Shown here piece after piece: positions 46,120-58,495 of a stretch of DNA of 64,000 nucleotides (within the stretch, counting starts at the first letter, position 1; the number at the start of each line of letters is the position of its first letter). Under the pieces are notes generated by a model that was not told the origin of the DNA, searched no databases, and saw only the letters and a list, made by a program, of their open reading frames with translations. The DNA comes from Eublepharis macularius (lineage: Eukaryota; Chordata; Lepidosauria; Squamata; Eublepharidae), in assembly GCF_028583425.1 (NCBI RefSeq), contig NC_072791.1:30263368-30327367 (forward strand). Reading direction: 5' to 3'. Made by a program: the position numbers and the translations under genes.

Positions 46120-47735
46120 TATGATGATGATGATGATTATATACCACAAAAGTAGTTGTAGCAGGTTTGCTGAATTCCCAGTTTTCATTTAAAAAAAATA
46201 AGTCTCTAGCCCCTTCCCTTGCTGAGATGTAAGGGGAAAGGTATATCTTTGCAAGGGAAGGGACTGCAGCTGGGGATTCAAATAAAATAAAAAGCACCCT
46301 GCTAGCAGGAGAAGAAAGGGGCAGCTGCAGGGACAGGGTCTGGGAAAATGGATGCCATGTGGCTCAAGAATCCAGATTTCACACCCACATAGCATCCATT
46401 CAGGCTTTACTGTGATCTTTCACAAAACTTCAGAGCAAAGCATGTTTGAGAAAGATTTGAGAAAATCCAGGGGGACCCATGTAGGTGCATGAGTGCATTA
46501 TGATCCTGTGTGGAAGCGGGAAAAAATGCTTCCCAAAAGCATTGAACTTGGGGCAGATAAGCAGAATTTAAAACCCTAATGTGTTCTTGGGCTGGATCTA
46601 GTGGAGGATTTCCACAAACAGAAGGGATGGCCATAATGCAGAACTCTGACACCCCTATCATGCTATTCCTGGAGACCCTGTCCCCCAGATACAACTTTGG
46701 GAGGATCATTTGTCCTTCTGCAGGAGAGGAGAGATGAGGAAGTCGCACTCTGCAGACAGAAATCCATTCTGTCTGTAGAAATTGTGTTTAGATCCAACCC
46801 CTTGCTCCCCAAAGTCCTACGCTAGCATATAGGTGTGTACCTAATGGTAGTTTGTTGTTAGGACTGCCAAGACCCCAGCAGGGGCAGGAGATTCCCCCTT
46901 TCCAAGCTCTTATTTCCAAACACTGCTCCAAGTGAAGGGGGTAAATAAAGAAAACAGCACTGTCACAAGAGTGATAATATCATTTTTGTGGTTTCCCAGA
47001 TGGTGGGTAGCTCTATGGTAAAACCATAGTGTTTGAAGCGATTCCTAGAGCTACCAGCCATCATACCATGTCCTGCCCCTAACCCTCCTCTATTTGTTGA
47101 TTCTGTGTCCAAGCTGATTCTGACTCATTTTATCCATAACAATCTTTGCCCCCTATAACAGATCTCAAGATTTCCTTAGATGGTGGTGAAATTTTTGAAT
47201 TAAAAACCCTGCAATGTTTCACAGATGAGAATCAGATATATTTCTGAGCATGACTGCGGAAGTCTGTGGACAATAGTGGAGCCAACATGATCACGATTAA
47301 AATGTTCCATAACCTGCAAACCATAAGTCAAATCAATTATCTACAGCAGGCATATATACCCTTAATGACATATTCAATTCTAACGACATTTGTTCCACTT
47401 TAAAGAAGAGGGACAATAAGGCACAGTCATAATAACTCACTCAATGATCTATCACAGAGAATTCTGATTCTGATGAGGCATAAAAGTTTAGTAATGAGAG
47501 AAGAGTGCCTCTGAACATATGCAGAGTGCTTTCAGAGTGAGTGATGGCAGCCTTCCTCACTACACACCTTGAATGAAGGAACAGCATGCATTTGAATGTA
47601 AGCAAAGTGACTTTCACTTCCAACTCAGCCTCTCTTCTCACAACACACTTAAAAAGCGGTAGTGATGGGATATCTCACATGTTTATTAAAGTCCTAGAAC
47701 TCCTAACTAGTTGTGCTCAATTATTATCTAGAACC
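46120..47735. other. Intergenic stretch, no gene seen
   Basis: A repeat scrap lies near 46860-47090 (GACTGCCAAGACCCC, CTCTATGGTAAAACC) related to 36430-36680. No exon. Confidence 0.4.
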
Positions 47736-47740
47736 TGCTT

Positions 47741-50700
47741 GACAGTTTGGTGTAGTGGTTAAGAGCACGGGACTCTAATTTGGAGAGCTGGGATTGATTC
47801 CCCACTCCTCCACTTGAAGCCAGTTGGGTGACCTTGGGCAAGTCACAGCTTCTAGGAGCTCTCTCAGCCTCACCTACCTCACAGGGTGTTTTGTTATGGG
47901 GATAATAATAAACAAGGAAGGTGCAAGCACAAAAGTAGGCATAAGCAATGAATCAGTTACAAAGTATCAAATGTGTTCTATTGGAGTACCAACACTCTCC
48001 AATATATCAAGAAATAACATTCAACAGTGAACACAAAAACAGTTAATTGACCAGTGTACAAAGAATCAAAATAAGTACAATGGTTAGAGAATTCCAAGGA
48101 AGAAATTGGGTCCAAAAACGGTAAGTCCAACAGAGTAAATATTTCTTTTCAAATAAACTTCCTTTCTTCCAGGTAGAAAAGGGAACCAAAGGGCTGCTGA
48201 ATAGCTGCCTGTTGTGCCCTGCTGAATAGCTGCCTGCTGCGCCCAACAGTCAGGGCCGGCTGAATACTGCTGTTTCGTGATGTTCACGTCATCAGGGGCG
48301 AAATTCTATCATTAACAACATAAAAAAGTGTAACAGTGCACATATAATCAACCATAACATGATACTTATAAAGAACAAAGTATGAAAGACTTACCACCAG
48401 TCAAAAGTAAATTCTTACAGAGTGCACATGAAGTCAAAGATGAGTCTCAGCCAGTATCATATGGCACAGTAGCACCATGCAAAGCCACCGGGGCAATTAT
48501 ATATCAATGAATAATAGCAGAGAAGAGATCCTGACAAAACTTACTGTTTTGTATATACATCAACAAAATACAACTCACAAAAAACAGGAGAGATCAAGGT
48601 CACTATTCAAGCCTCTGGGTCTAAGGCTCTTTAAGGTAAATATCCATTGTGCTTCCTTTCTGAGTAATACTTTCTGAAGATCATATTTAGGGATCCTTGG
48701 ATCAGAGAACAAAACAGTGAATTTGAAATCATCATGTCTATGATTATTGTTCACAAAATGTTCCACCATAGGTGCATCCATTACTTTGAGTCTAATTCTG
48801 GACATATGTTCCAGTAACCGGGCTTTTAAATGTCTAACTGTGCTACCTACATACACCATATTGCATTTACATAGTATTAAATAGACAGCACCCGCAGTTT
48901 GACAGGTAGTAAAGGTTTTAAGTCTAATTATCTTGTCATAAGTAGGAATCTGGACTTGGTCTCCTGTGATAGCAAGAGAGCAGAGATTACAATGACCACA
49001 CCTAAAGTGGCCAGTAGGACGATTACCATCAGCTGTAGATGTTTTAAAGTCAGAGTGGATAACTAAATCCTTCAAGTTTTTAGTACGACTAAACCCTATT
49101 GAGGGGGGCAATTCACATCCCCCAATATCATGCAATAAAGACCAATATTTATGGACAATGTTTTTTAACTGTTGTGCCTTCGGTGTGAAATCCACTGCCC
49201 ATCTAATGCGATCCTCATAGGGCTTATGTTTAGGTGTAAGTAACCCCTGACGTGATGCTAATTGTGCACACTCATGGGCGGCAAATAAAGTCTTTTGGGG
49301 GTAACTCCTGTTGTAGAATGACTGTAACATCTTTCTGGATTCCTGCCTAAACTGGGAATCTGCAATGGCATTACGTTTCAAACGGAGTAATTGTCCAAGG
49401 GGTATGTTAGTTTTTAAGTCATGGGGATGATAGGAGCCAAATTCTAAATAAGAATTCCGGTCTGTGGGTTTCTTATAAGGTCTGACTTCTAAAGTGTTCC
49501 TAGGAGATCTGTAGACTGTAAGATCAAGAAAGTGTACCTATCCAAACTGGCTGTCCATGTAAAGTGGATGTGTTCATCAACTGTATTGAACCATGTTCCT
49601 ATCTCATCAAAGTTATCCACACACTACATGCATTTGCACATGACCTCCTTATGTGAATACCGTAGACTACAGCAAATTCCACGTGGTCTGCGTATGAATA
49701 AGCCTCCGGGCATGTTTGGAGAAAAGGATGCTTTTCGCCAATGCTGGGCCGCTATCCTTAATAAATGCAGCCTAGATTTGATTGCTTTGATTTTGGAAAC
49801 TTGCAAAGAGGAGATAGCAGATCTTGACAAAGAGATCACTCGGGTTTCAGAAACACTAAAAGTGTCGGTACCCACCACTGAGTTTGATAAAAAATTGGAA
49901 GATTTAAAGAGACACATTCAGGAATATGAGTCCAAAATTAGGACAATTAAAGCCAAAAATTAAAACGTGACTCGAATGATTATGCCACTGGGAAAATATA
50001 CCCATGGTGGGACCAGGAGTCCTTTAAGAAAGAGAGATTCACTTGGGCTAGACCATTAACACAATACTCCGACTTAGATACTTCGGAACCCTCCGAAACT
50101 GATAACTCAGGTGATGAGGGTACCAGCAGCCATAATCTCAGAAACCACACCGTTTACCCTAGGTCCTCTTTTTTGGCCAAACGCTCCTTTCACCGCAACA
50201 GAAGGAAAGTTTATTTTTTAATTTATCCTCCAGACAGCTTAATTCCATTGAGATGGATGTACTTAATAAAGGTCTTTTGTTTGTGCCCACACCTTCTTAT
50301 AATGCCTTTCCGAGCAGAATTGATTTATTTAAACTGATTAGGTTAATCAAATTGAAAAAGTTTTTTGGCAATGAGCACAGCCAGGGGGACACCTTTAAGA
50401 AACTGAAGAGTCATTCTACATTTGTCCCACCAGTATTTGATTCCAGTATCACTACTTTTGAGAAGATGGTGCTTAGGGACCTAGAGAAAATAGAAAGCTC
50501 CCCTGATCATGTTTGGTATAACTTTACTAAAATGGAATGGGAGGCTCTGAGATCCCTTGATCAAGGTCCTACTATTACTATCAAAGCAGCAGATAAAGGA
50601 GGAGGCATTGTCATCCTTGACACTGATGTTTACGTGGGTGAGATCATGAGACAACTTACTAACACAGAGCATTATCTCCGTATTGCTCATGACCCTACTC

Positions 50701-53215
50701 CCCACATACAATTGTTAATTAGGACAGTTCTGGATGAGGCATTATTATTAGGAGAAATTGATGATAAGACCCATAGAGCCTTTTTGAATCCTTCACCTAG
50801 GATCCCTCTCTTCTATATAATGCCCAAAGTCCATAAGGAGGTATTTCCACCTCCTGGCCGCCCCATCATTTCAGGGAGTAATTCCATATTAGAACCTTTG
50901 GTGAGATACATAGACTCATTTCTCCAACCTGCTGTGCAAGTTACATCATCCTACATCAGGGACTCTTGTGACTTTATACATCACATTGAGGGCATGTTGA
51001 TTGACAAGCAAGCGTTGCTAGTTACTATGGACGTTACGTCCTTATATACAAGTATATCCCATGAGGGTGCTCGCAACATTATTGAGACAGTTTTGCGTGC
51101 ACGCCCTGTTAAAATGCCATCCACAGAATTTCTTATTCAATTGTACGATCTGGTAGTTGAAAAGAACTTTTTTCGATTTGGTAGTCAGTTTTACTTTCAA
51201 CAAAAAGAAGTAGCCATGGGGTGTGCTACAGCCCCCAGTGTGGCTAACCTTTACATGGCTAGCCTGGAAGATTCCTTCATATCTAATAGACTCACCAATC
51301 CATTTTTTGAACAGATTGTCTATTACTGTAGGTACATTGATGATTGCTTTTTGGTAGTATGGGGTGTAGATAACTATGATGAGATAGGAACATGATTCAA
51401 TACAGTTGATGAACACATCCACTTTACATGGACAGCCAGTTTGGATAGTGTACACTTTCTTGATCTTACAGTGTACAGATCTCCTAGGAACACTTTAGAA
51501 GTCAGACCTTATAAGAAACCCACAGACCGGAATTCTTATTTAGAATTTGGCTCCTATCATCCCCATGACTTAAAAACTAACATACCCCTTGGACAATTAC
51601 TCCGTTTGAAACGTAATGCCATTGCAGATTCCCAGTTTAGGCAGGAATCCAGAAAGATGTTACAGTCATTCTACAACAGGAGTTACCCCCAAAAGACTTT
51701 ATTTGCCGCCCATGAGTGTGCACAATTAGCATCACGTCAGGGGTTACTTACACCTAAACATAAGCCCTATGAGGATCGCATTAGATGGGCAGTGGATTTC
51801 ACACCGAAGGCACAACAGTTAAAAAACATTGTCCATAAATATTGGTCTTTATTGCATGATATTGGGGGATGTGAATTGCCCCCCTCAATAGGGTTTAGTC
51901 GTACTAAAAACTTGAAGGATTTAGTTATCCACTCTGACTTTAAAACATCTACAGCTGATGGTAATCGTCCTACTGGCCACTTTAGGTGTGGTCATTGTAA
52001 TCTCTGCTCTCTTGCTATCACAGGAGACCAAGTCCAGATTCCTACTTATGACAAGATAATTAGACTTAAAACCTTTACTACCTGTCAAACTGCGGGTGTT
52101 GTCTATTTAATACTATGTAAATGCAATATGGTGTATGTAGATAGCACAGTTAGACATTTAAAATCCTGGTTACTGGAACATATGTCCAGAATTAGACTCA
52201 AAGTAATGGATGCACCTATGGTGGAACATTTTGTGAACAATAATCATAGACATGATGATTTCAAATTCACTGTTTTGTTCTCTGATCCAAGGATCCCTAA
52301 ATATGATCTTCAGAAAGTATTACTCAGAAAGGAAGCACAATGGATATTTACCTTAAAGAGCCTTAGACCCAGAGGCTTGAATAGTGACCTTGATCTCTCC
52401 TGTTTTTTGTAAGTTGTATTTTGTTGATGTATATACAAAACAGTAAGTTTTGTCAGGATCTCTTCCCTGTTATTATTCATTGATATATAATTGCCCCGGT
52501 GGCTTTGCAGGGTGCTACTGTGCCATATGATACTGGCTGAGACTCATCTTTGACTGTTTGACTTCATGTGCACTCTGTAAGAATTTACTTTTGACTGGTG
52601 GTCTTTCATACTTTGTTCTTTATAAGTATCATGTTATGGTTGATTATATGTGCACTGTTACACTTTTTTATGTTGTTAATGATAGAATTTCGCCCCTGAT
52701 GACGTGAACATCACGAAACAGCAGTATTCAGCCGGCCCTGACTGTTGGGCGCAGCAGGCAGCTATTCAGCAGGGCACAACAGGCAGCTATTCAGCAGCCC
52801 TTTGGTTCCCTTTTCTACCTGGAAGAAAGGAAGTTTATTTGAAAAGAAATATTTACTCTGTTGGACTTACCGTTTTTGGACCCAATTTCTTCCTTGGAAT
52901 TATCTAACCATTGTACTTAATTTGATTCTTTGTACACTGGTCAATTAACTGTTTTTGTGTTCACTGTTGAATGTTATTTCTTGATATACTGGAGAGTGTT
53001 GGTACTCCAATAGAACACATTTGATACTTTGTAACTGATTCATTGCTTATGCCTACTTTTGTGCTTGCACCTTCTTTGTTTATTGTTGATTAGTAGCTGC
53101 CTCTCTTTTGCTAAGGTGGGGATAATAATGGCATACTTTGTAAACCGCTTCTAGTGGGCATTAAATTGTTCTGAAGGGCGGTATATAAATTGAATGTTGT
53201 TGTTGTTGCTTCTTG
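47741..53215 (+). mobile_element. MIR-like SINE split by Penelope element 2
   Basis: The head, 47741-47909, runs from GACAGTTTGGTGTAGTGGTT to GGGGATAATAAT. The tail resumes at 53117 with TGGGGATAATAATGGCATAC and ends ATATAAATTGAATGTTGTTG. The 13-bp TGGGGATAATAAT at 47897-47909 recurs at 53117-53129 as the target duplication of the Penelope insertion. Confidence 0.85.
47910..53116 (+). mobile_element. Penelope-like element 2 with partial inverted copy
   Basis: The main copy is on the plus strand from about 49622 to 53116. Parts in order: a leading segment with a coiled coil (about 49640-49963), an N-terminal domain homologous to that of element 1 (VLNKGLLFVPTPSY, FKLIRLIKLKKFF), a reverse transcriptase (GRPIISGSNSILEPL, RYIDDCFLVV), a zinc-finger linker (FRCGHCNLC) and a GIY-YIG endonuclease region to 52412. 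A 5'-truncated copy on the minus strand, 47910-49621, matches 51365-53085 nearly base for base. A 13-bp target duplication surrounds both, so they arrived as one unit. Almost whole, about two breaks, relatively young. Confidence 0.9.
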
Positions 53216-53323
53216 GCAATAGGGAGCTGGTGGTGGGCACAGTTTTGCCACTGGGGAGAACCTCATGTTCCCTGGGTTTCTACGGTGGGCTCAATAGATC
53301 ATTTTGAGTCAGGAAAGTGGGAA

Positions 53324-53576
53324 GAGCCAGTTTGGTGTACTGGTTAAGAGTGCGGGACTGTAATCTGGAGAACTGGGTTTGATTCCCCACTCCTCCGCTT
53401 GAAACCAGCTGGGTGACCTTGGGTCAGTCACAGCTTCTAGGAGCTCTCTCAGCCCCACCCTCTTCACAGGGTGTTTTGTTGTGGGGATAATTATGACATA
53501 CTTTGTAAACTGCTCTGAGTGGACATTAAGTTGTCCTGAAGGGTGGTATATAAATCAAATGTTGTTGTTGTTATTA
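53324..53576 (+). mobile_element. MIR-like tRNA-derived SINE
   Basis: GAGCCAGTTTGGTGTACTGG, GGGTTTGATTCCCCACTCC (box B), CCAGCTGGGTGACCTTGGG, TTGTGGGGATAATTATGAC and the tail GGTATATAAATCAAATGTTG. Full length with a (GTT)n end. Confidence 0.85.
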
Positions 53577-53826
53577 GGAAGAGGGGAAGACGGAAGCTCA
53601 TGGTATTCTGTATTCCCAATCGAAACTGGGCTCCTCACACACAGGAACTGAGGTGATCTCATAACTGTCATCAGTGTTATAAAGGGTGCGAACTCCAGAC
53701 CTAAACTGTGTGTTCTTCAATGTATGAAGTCAAGGATGGCACATTTTGATTACAGGGCAAATAAACATCTTTCATTATATTCTTGAGGTCTTCAATGTGA
53801 ATATGACTCTCTTCTTTTTTGTATAG

Positions 53827-54510
53827 GTCCTCTCCCAAAGGGCACCATGTCGAATATCTACCTGTGTGTGCTACTTGCTGGTCTCTGTGTGCTTGCCAAC
53901 TGCCATCATGTCCCTGGACACCAGGGTGGCCACGATGGGCATGAACATCCACAGGAGGACCAACCACCAACTGAAAGTCACCAAGAGAATGGCCTTTTGT
54001 CCTATTGGAAGATAGCCCCAAGTGCTCTTGATTTTACCCTTAAATTCTACTACCAGGTGCATCCCGACACTGATGGAAAAAACATTTTATTTTCTCCAGT
54101 GGGCATTATCAATGCCTTTTTTCTGGTAGCCCTGGGAGCTAAAGGAAACACGGTCGATCAGATTCTTTCAGGACTTTGCTATAACCAGTCTGTGAACAGC
54201 TTGCAGGAAATAGATGACGGAGTCTACCACCTCCTACAATGGCTGTACCGTCCAGAGGCTAAACTTAAGCTGAGGCCTGGGAGTGCCCTTTTCACAGCTG
54301 ACAAATTTCAACTGCAACAGGAGATCCTGAATAAGGCTCAAGATTTGCTCCATGCAGATGTCATTCCTGCAGATTTCAAGAACACTGAAGAAGCTGTGAC
54401 CCAGATCAACAGCTACATAGAAAGTAAAACCCACGGGAAACTGGTGGATGTTGTCAAGGGTCTAGACCCAGAAATGGCAACGGTTCTTGTAAACTGTGTT
54501 TTCGTGACAG
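53827..54510 (+). CDS. SERPINA1-like: Clade A serpin 2, first coding exon (gene continues beyond window)
   Basis: The acceptor TTTTTTGTATAG ends at 53826, ATG is at 53847 in context GGCACCATGT, and the donor GTGAGG starts at 54511 in phase 1, as in serpin 1. It encodes 221 residues plus one base: signal peptide MSNIYLCVLLAGLCVLANC, a His-rich segment at 20-45 with seven His, then core text ILFSPVGIINAFFLVALGAK, VDQILSGLCYNQS and SKTHGKLVDVVKGLDPEM. NQS matches the human Asn83 glycosylation site. Oddities: the Ser56 position is Gly86, and the FKG ending strand 3A is VTG. Exons 2-4 and the reactive loop are not visible by 64000; serpin 1's first intron is 8.9 kb, so this need not mean loss. A neighbouring paralogue of serpin 1; the target cannot be predicted. 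Confidence 0.9.
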
Positions 54511-54652
54511 GTGAGGCACTTTGTTTTTCCAGGCTTATTTTATTACAGAACACAATCTACATAATATTATGTTTTAAAACCAGCACTGTCATTAACAACT
54601 TCTTTCTTATTTTATTTTACTCCTTTTACGTAGTATTTAGATGTCCATTAGA

Positions 54653-55010
54653 TTTCATAGAATCATAGATCTGGAAGGAACCTCTAGGATCATTAGTCCA
54701 ATCCCCTGCACAATGCAGGATATTCAGAACAACCTCCCCTCCCCACACACCCAGTGACCCCTTGCTCCATGCCCCGAAGATGGCAAAACACTGTCAGGAT
54801 CCTAGCTGAATTGGCCTGGAGGAAATTGCTACCTGACCCCAAGGTGGCAATTCTCATTACCTTGGGCATGTAAGAAGGGGCCACAAGAACTGAGCACTGA
54901 TGTAACCCTTCCTGCCTCCCCTCTCTTGATCTGCCTAGGTTCACAGAATCAGCATTGCTGTCAGATGGCAGTCTAGCCTCTGCTTAAAAACCTCCAAAGA
55001 AGGTAACCTT
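54653..55010 (-). mobile_element. CR1 LINE 3' end, second subfamily
   Basis: ATAGAATCATAGATCTGGAA at the left border is the CR1 3' terminus; ATTAGTCCAATCCCCTGCAC and TGCTACCTGACCCCAAGGTG follow. Wording differs from the copies at 10903 and 55774, so it belongs to another, older subfamily. It begins 140 bp after the serpin 2 exon, inside its intron. Confidence 0.8.
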
Positions 55011-55773
55011 TTTGGGGTTACCTGCCCACATTAAGGCTGTTTACACTCTGAACTCCACCTTCTCAGAAGAAGCAGAAGCTAGCTTTTTTCAGTTGTTAAG
55101 ATCTTCTTCTGGAACATCTTCTGGAAATGTGGTTATCGGGTGTATTTTTAGCCTTGTTACACTCTGAACAATTAGGGTTATGGAATGTATGTTCTGAAGC
55201 TGGAACTTACGAGTAGAGATGGGCACGATCGGCATTACGATCGGAAAATACCCCCGATAATGGCGTTCGTGCCATCGGGACCTGGCTGATCAGTGCCGTC
55301 CACGTCAACAGATCCAGCGGTCGGGGGCGGGGGGAGCTTGTTCAGGGCTTGATCAGGTCGATTGGTATCTGATCTGGATGCAGACACTCTGATGCCAGCA
55401 ATCTATTGCCCTGGCAACAGAGCCAGGGGAATGCCTGAGCTGTGTTTCCCCTCCTTCTGTTGCCCTGGAAACCTGAATGGAAGCCCAGATTTCCTTGATC
55501 AGCAGGGCTTCCTTCCAACCACAGAGCAGCAATGCACTCACCAGTTGGGAGAAGACACCCAAGGGAGGGAGGGGGAAGGGGTGTTCTGTAGCCATGGGCA
55601 CTCCAATCTCATCCCTGCAAACCCTGAGAGGCAGCTCTGACGGCCAAACACAGCCCTCCTGTATTGGTCTATGGGACCCAGGCTTATAAATAGCCACGTG
55701 CGCCGAGGCTGGATTTCACTTTCTCCTAGCGGTGGAGTGGGACAGAGCTGTTGTTTGCCGCTTTTGGAGAGAA
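55011..55773. other. Intron of serpin 2, GTTCGT-type element part
   Basis: From about 55215, AGAGATGGGCACGATCGGCA and GCGTTCGTGCCATCGGGAC begin a GC-rich non-coding element resembling the start of the one at 32655. Its other end is not seen before the CR1 copy at 55774. Confidence 0.45.
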
Positions 55774-56970
55774 AGAATCATAGAATCATTGGGTTGGAAG
55801 GGGCCATACAGACCATCTAGTCCAACCCCCTGCCCAGTACAGGATCAGCCTAAAGCATCTCTGACAAGTATTCATCCAGCCTCTTCTTGAAAACTGCTAG
55901 TGAAGGGGAGCTCACCACCTCCCTAGGCAGCTGATTCCACTTTTGAACTACTCTGACCGTGAAAAGTTTTTCCCAATATCCAGTTGGTACCTTTGTACAT
56001 GTAGTTTTAGCCCATTGCTTCGCGTCCTACCCTCTGCTGCCAACTGGAACAGCTCTTTGCCCTCCTCCAAATGACAGCCTTTCAAATATTTAAAGAGAGC
56101 AATCATGTCCCCCCTCAACCTCCTCTTCTCCAAACTAAACATTCCCAAGGCCCTCAGCCTTTCCTCGTAGGGCTCAGTCTCCAGACCCCTGATCATTCTT
56201 GTCGCTCTCCTCTGCACCCTCTCAATTTTGTCCACATCCTTTTTGAAGTGAGGCCTCCAGAAATGCACACAATACTCCAGGTGTGGCCTGACCAAGGCAG
56301 CATAGAGAGGGGCTATGACCTCTTGCGATTTCAATGCTATGGCCCCTTTGATAAAACCCAGGATTGAATTAGCCTTTTTTGCCACTGCATCACACTGACT
56401 GCTTATATTCAGTTTACAGTCCACTCTTACCCCAAGATCCCTTTCACATATACTACTGCCCAGAAGTGTATCCCCCATCCAGTATTTGTGCTTCTCATTT
56501 TTGTGGCCCAGATGTAATACTGTGCACTTGTCTTTGTTGAATTGCATCCTATTCACAGCTGCCCACTTCTCCAGAGTATTCAGGTCTTGTTGAATTTTAA
56601 TTCTATCTTCTTGGGTGTTTGTTACTGCTCCCAATTTGGTATCATCAGCAAATTTAATGAGCAGCCCTTCATCCAGATCATTGATAAAAATATTGAAAAG
56701 TACCGGGCCCAAAACCAAGCCCTGCGGCACCCCACTGGACACCTCCCTCCAATCTGATGAAACGCAGTTGACCACCACTCTTTGAGTGCGGTCCTCCAAC
56801 CAGTTCCCTATCCACCGAACTGTCCTATAGTCTACTCCACAGTCTTCCAGTTTGCCCATCAGAATGTCATGGGGACCTTATCAAAAGTTTTACTGAAATC
56901 CAGATAAATCACGTCAACAGAGTTCCCCCAATCCAGTAAGCTGGTCACTCGATCAAAGAAGGAAACCAGG

Positions 56971-58495
56971 GATTCGGTTTCGTTTTCTCAGCCATGTCGG
57001 ACGCTCCTCTCCGCGGGTCCGGGAGGAAGCGCCCGAGCACCCTGACCGGGCGGCTGATCTGCAAGGATTAGCCCCCAGGACTCCCAGTTAGGGAGGCAGG
57101 GTCCAGGACGCTGCGGGAAGAACCCCCCGAAATCTATGCGGGGGGGGGAATTGCCCATTTGTCCCTATGGAGGCCGGCAGACGTGCGCGGCGCCTTGAGT
57201 GCCGCCGGGCAATGAGAAACGGCAAATAAAAGAAACAGGCGGAAGCCTGTAAACAAGCGAATCCCTTCTGTTCTACAAGCGTTTGTGAAGGAGTGGTGGA
57301 TCTGAAGAAGACTCGCTCTTCCCCTTCGGTGAGTTCCAGAATTCGGCTGGCGCCCCCCCCCCCTAAAATGGCTGCAAAGAAGCAAAGTCCCGCTCTGGGT
57401 AAGTCAATCTCGGCTACCTTACAGAAGGGAGACTCGCTCGAAGAATTGGTGCGCAGGGCGGGGGTGGAAGCTATAAAACCCTTTGTTGACAAGCTGAACG
57501 AAACTGATCAAAGGGTGGGCTTAATTGAAAGCGAAGTGAAAACCATTAAGGAAGCAGCGGGGGGGGCAGAGAAGTCTGCTCTGGAAAGTGCGTCACTTGT
57601 GAAGGCTACGAAAAAAGAGCTGAAGTTGGTGGAGAACCAGCTGATCGGGCTACAGGTGGAACGAACGCAGACAATTTTGCACCTCCAAAATATGAAAGAG
57701 GAGGAAAATGAGGATCTGTGGGGTTTGGTCTCGGAACTACTGGCGACACCCGCGAGGACAACTAAAGAAGAGGTCAAAAGCGCCATTTTGGAGGTCCGTC
57801 GGGCTTCTTCAAAATATGCAATAAAGCGACAGCTGCCTCGCGAGATCATCATTGACTTTTCATTTAAAAAGATTCGGGACACTATCCTATATAACTCATA
57901 CAATGCGGATTTGGACTTTATGGGCAATAAAGTCAAGATTCTGAAGGACGTTCCATTTCTAGTCCGGAAAAGACGTTTTAAGTACAAAAAGTTCGCAGCT
58001 CTTCTGAGGGACCGTGGAATAAAGTATAAATGGTTACTTCCGGAAGGAATATGGTTTGGACATAAAGATCAAGCCTATAAGATATTATCAGAAGATCAAC
58101 TAAAGGATTTTGAAGAGAAAAACCCGGAATTCCAGTGCACCAAGCAGGAAGAAAGGGAGAAGTCTGAGGGGGGGGGGGAGGAGACGAGCACCGCAGTGGC
58201 GGCTGCTCAGAGAGAATTGCGTCCGGGACCCAGAAGGTGGAGGAATGTTTAATTAGAATTTGGAATGTGTATTCTGTATGATTAACCACTCCATCATTAT
58301 CTTATTGAGCTATTTTTTTTATTATGGCAGTACGAAGGGAAAACATTGAAGTGTAGTGTTGATTGTAGGTTATCCTCCCTTTTTTTTCCTAATCTCCCCG
58401 CTCCTTTCCCTTTTCTCCATCTTTTCCCTTCCCTTGTGATAGTCTTGTGTAGTGTTTTGTATATTAAAAAATAAAAAATTATTAAAAAAAAAAAA
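56971..58495 (+). mobile_element. HAL1-like element: L1 with ORF1 only
   Basis: CAAAGAAGGAAACCAGG (17 bp) occurs exactly at 56954-56970 and 58496-58512. Between them lie a GC-rich leader of about 400 bp, one open reading frame for an L1 ORF1 protein, a 243-bp 3' UTR and a poly-A tail (58481-58495). There is no ORF2. The perfect duplication and open frame point to a recent insertion. An L1 copy with internal deletion of ORF2 is the alternative. Confidence 0.85.
57368..58252 (+). CDS. L1-type ORF1 protein (RNA-binding chaperone)
   Basis: 294 residues from ATG at 57368 (MAAKKQSPALGKSISATL) to TAA. Upstream in-frame codons to 57293 contain no other ATG. ORF1 proteins trimerise through a coiled coil, bind LINE RNA and help retrotransposition (known for the family). 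Visible: a heptad-rich helix at about residues 25-120 (LNETDQRVGLIESEVKTIKE), then the RRM-like part (PREIIIDFSFKKIRDTIL) and the C-terminal domain (KVKILKDVPFLVRKRRFKYK, RGIKYKWLLPEGIW) near 165-250, and a charged Gly/Glu/Ala tail. It belongs to the mobile element, not to the host. Confidence 0.85.
   Translation: MAAKKQSPALGKSISATLQKGDSLEELVRRAGVEAIKPFVDKLNETDQRVGLIESEVKTIKEAAGGAEKSALESASLVKATKKELKLVENQLIGLQVERTQTILHLQNMKEEENEDLWGLVSELLATPARTTKEEVKSAILEVRRASSKYAIKRQLPREIIIDFSFKKIRDTILYNSYNADLDFMGNKVKILKDVPFLVRKRRFKYKKFAALLRDRGIKYKWLLPEGIWFGHKDQAYKILSEDQLKDFEEKNPEFQCTKQEEREKSEGGGEETSTAVAAAQRELRPGPRRWRNV

Noticed and set aside
53324-53576. Possible tRNA gene from box A/B-like motifs
   Set aside because: No cloverleaf can be completed and the same unit recurs with a LINE-type tail.
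56071-56367. Plus-strand frame over the CR1 copy
   Set aside because: It is the antisense of the CR1 reverse transcriptase.
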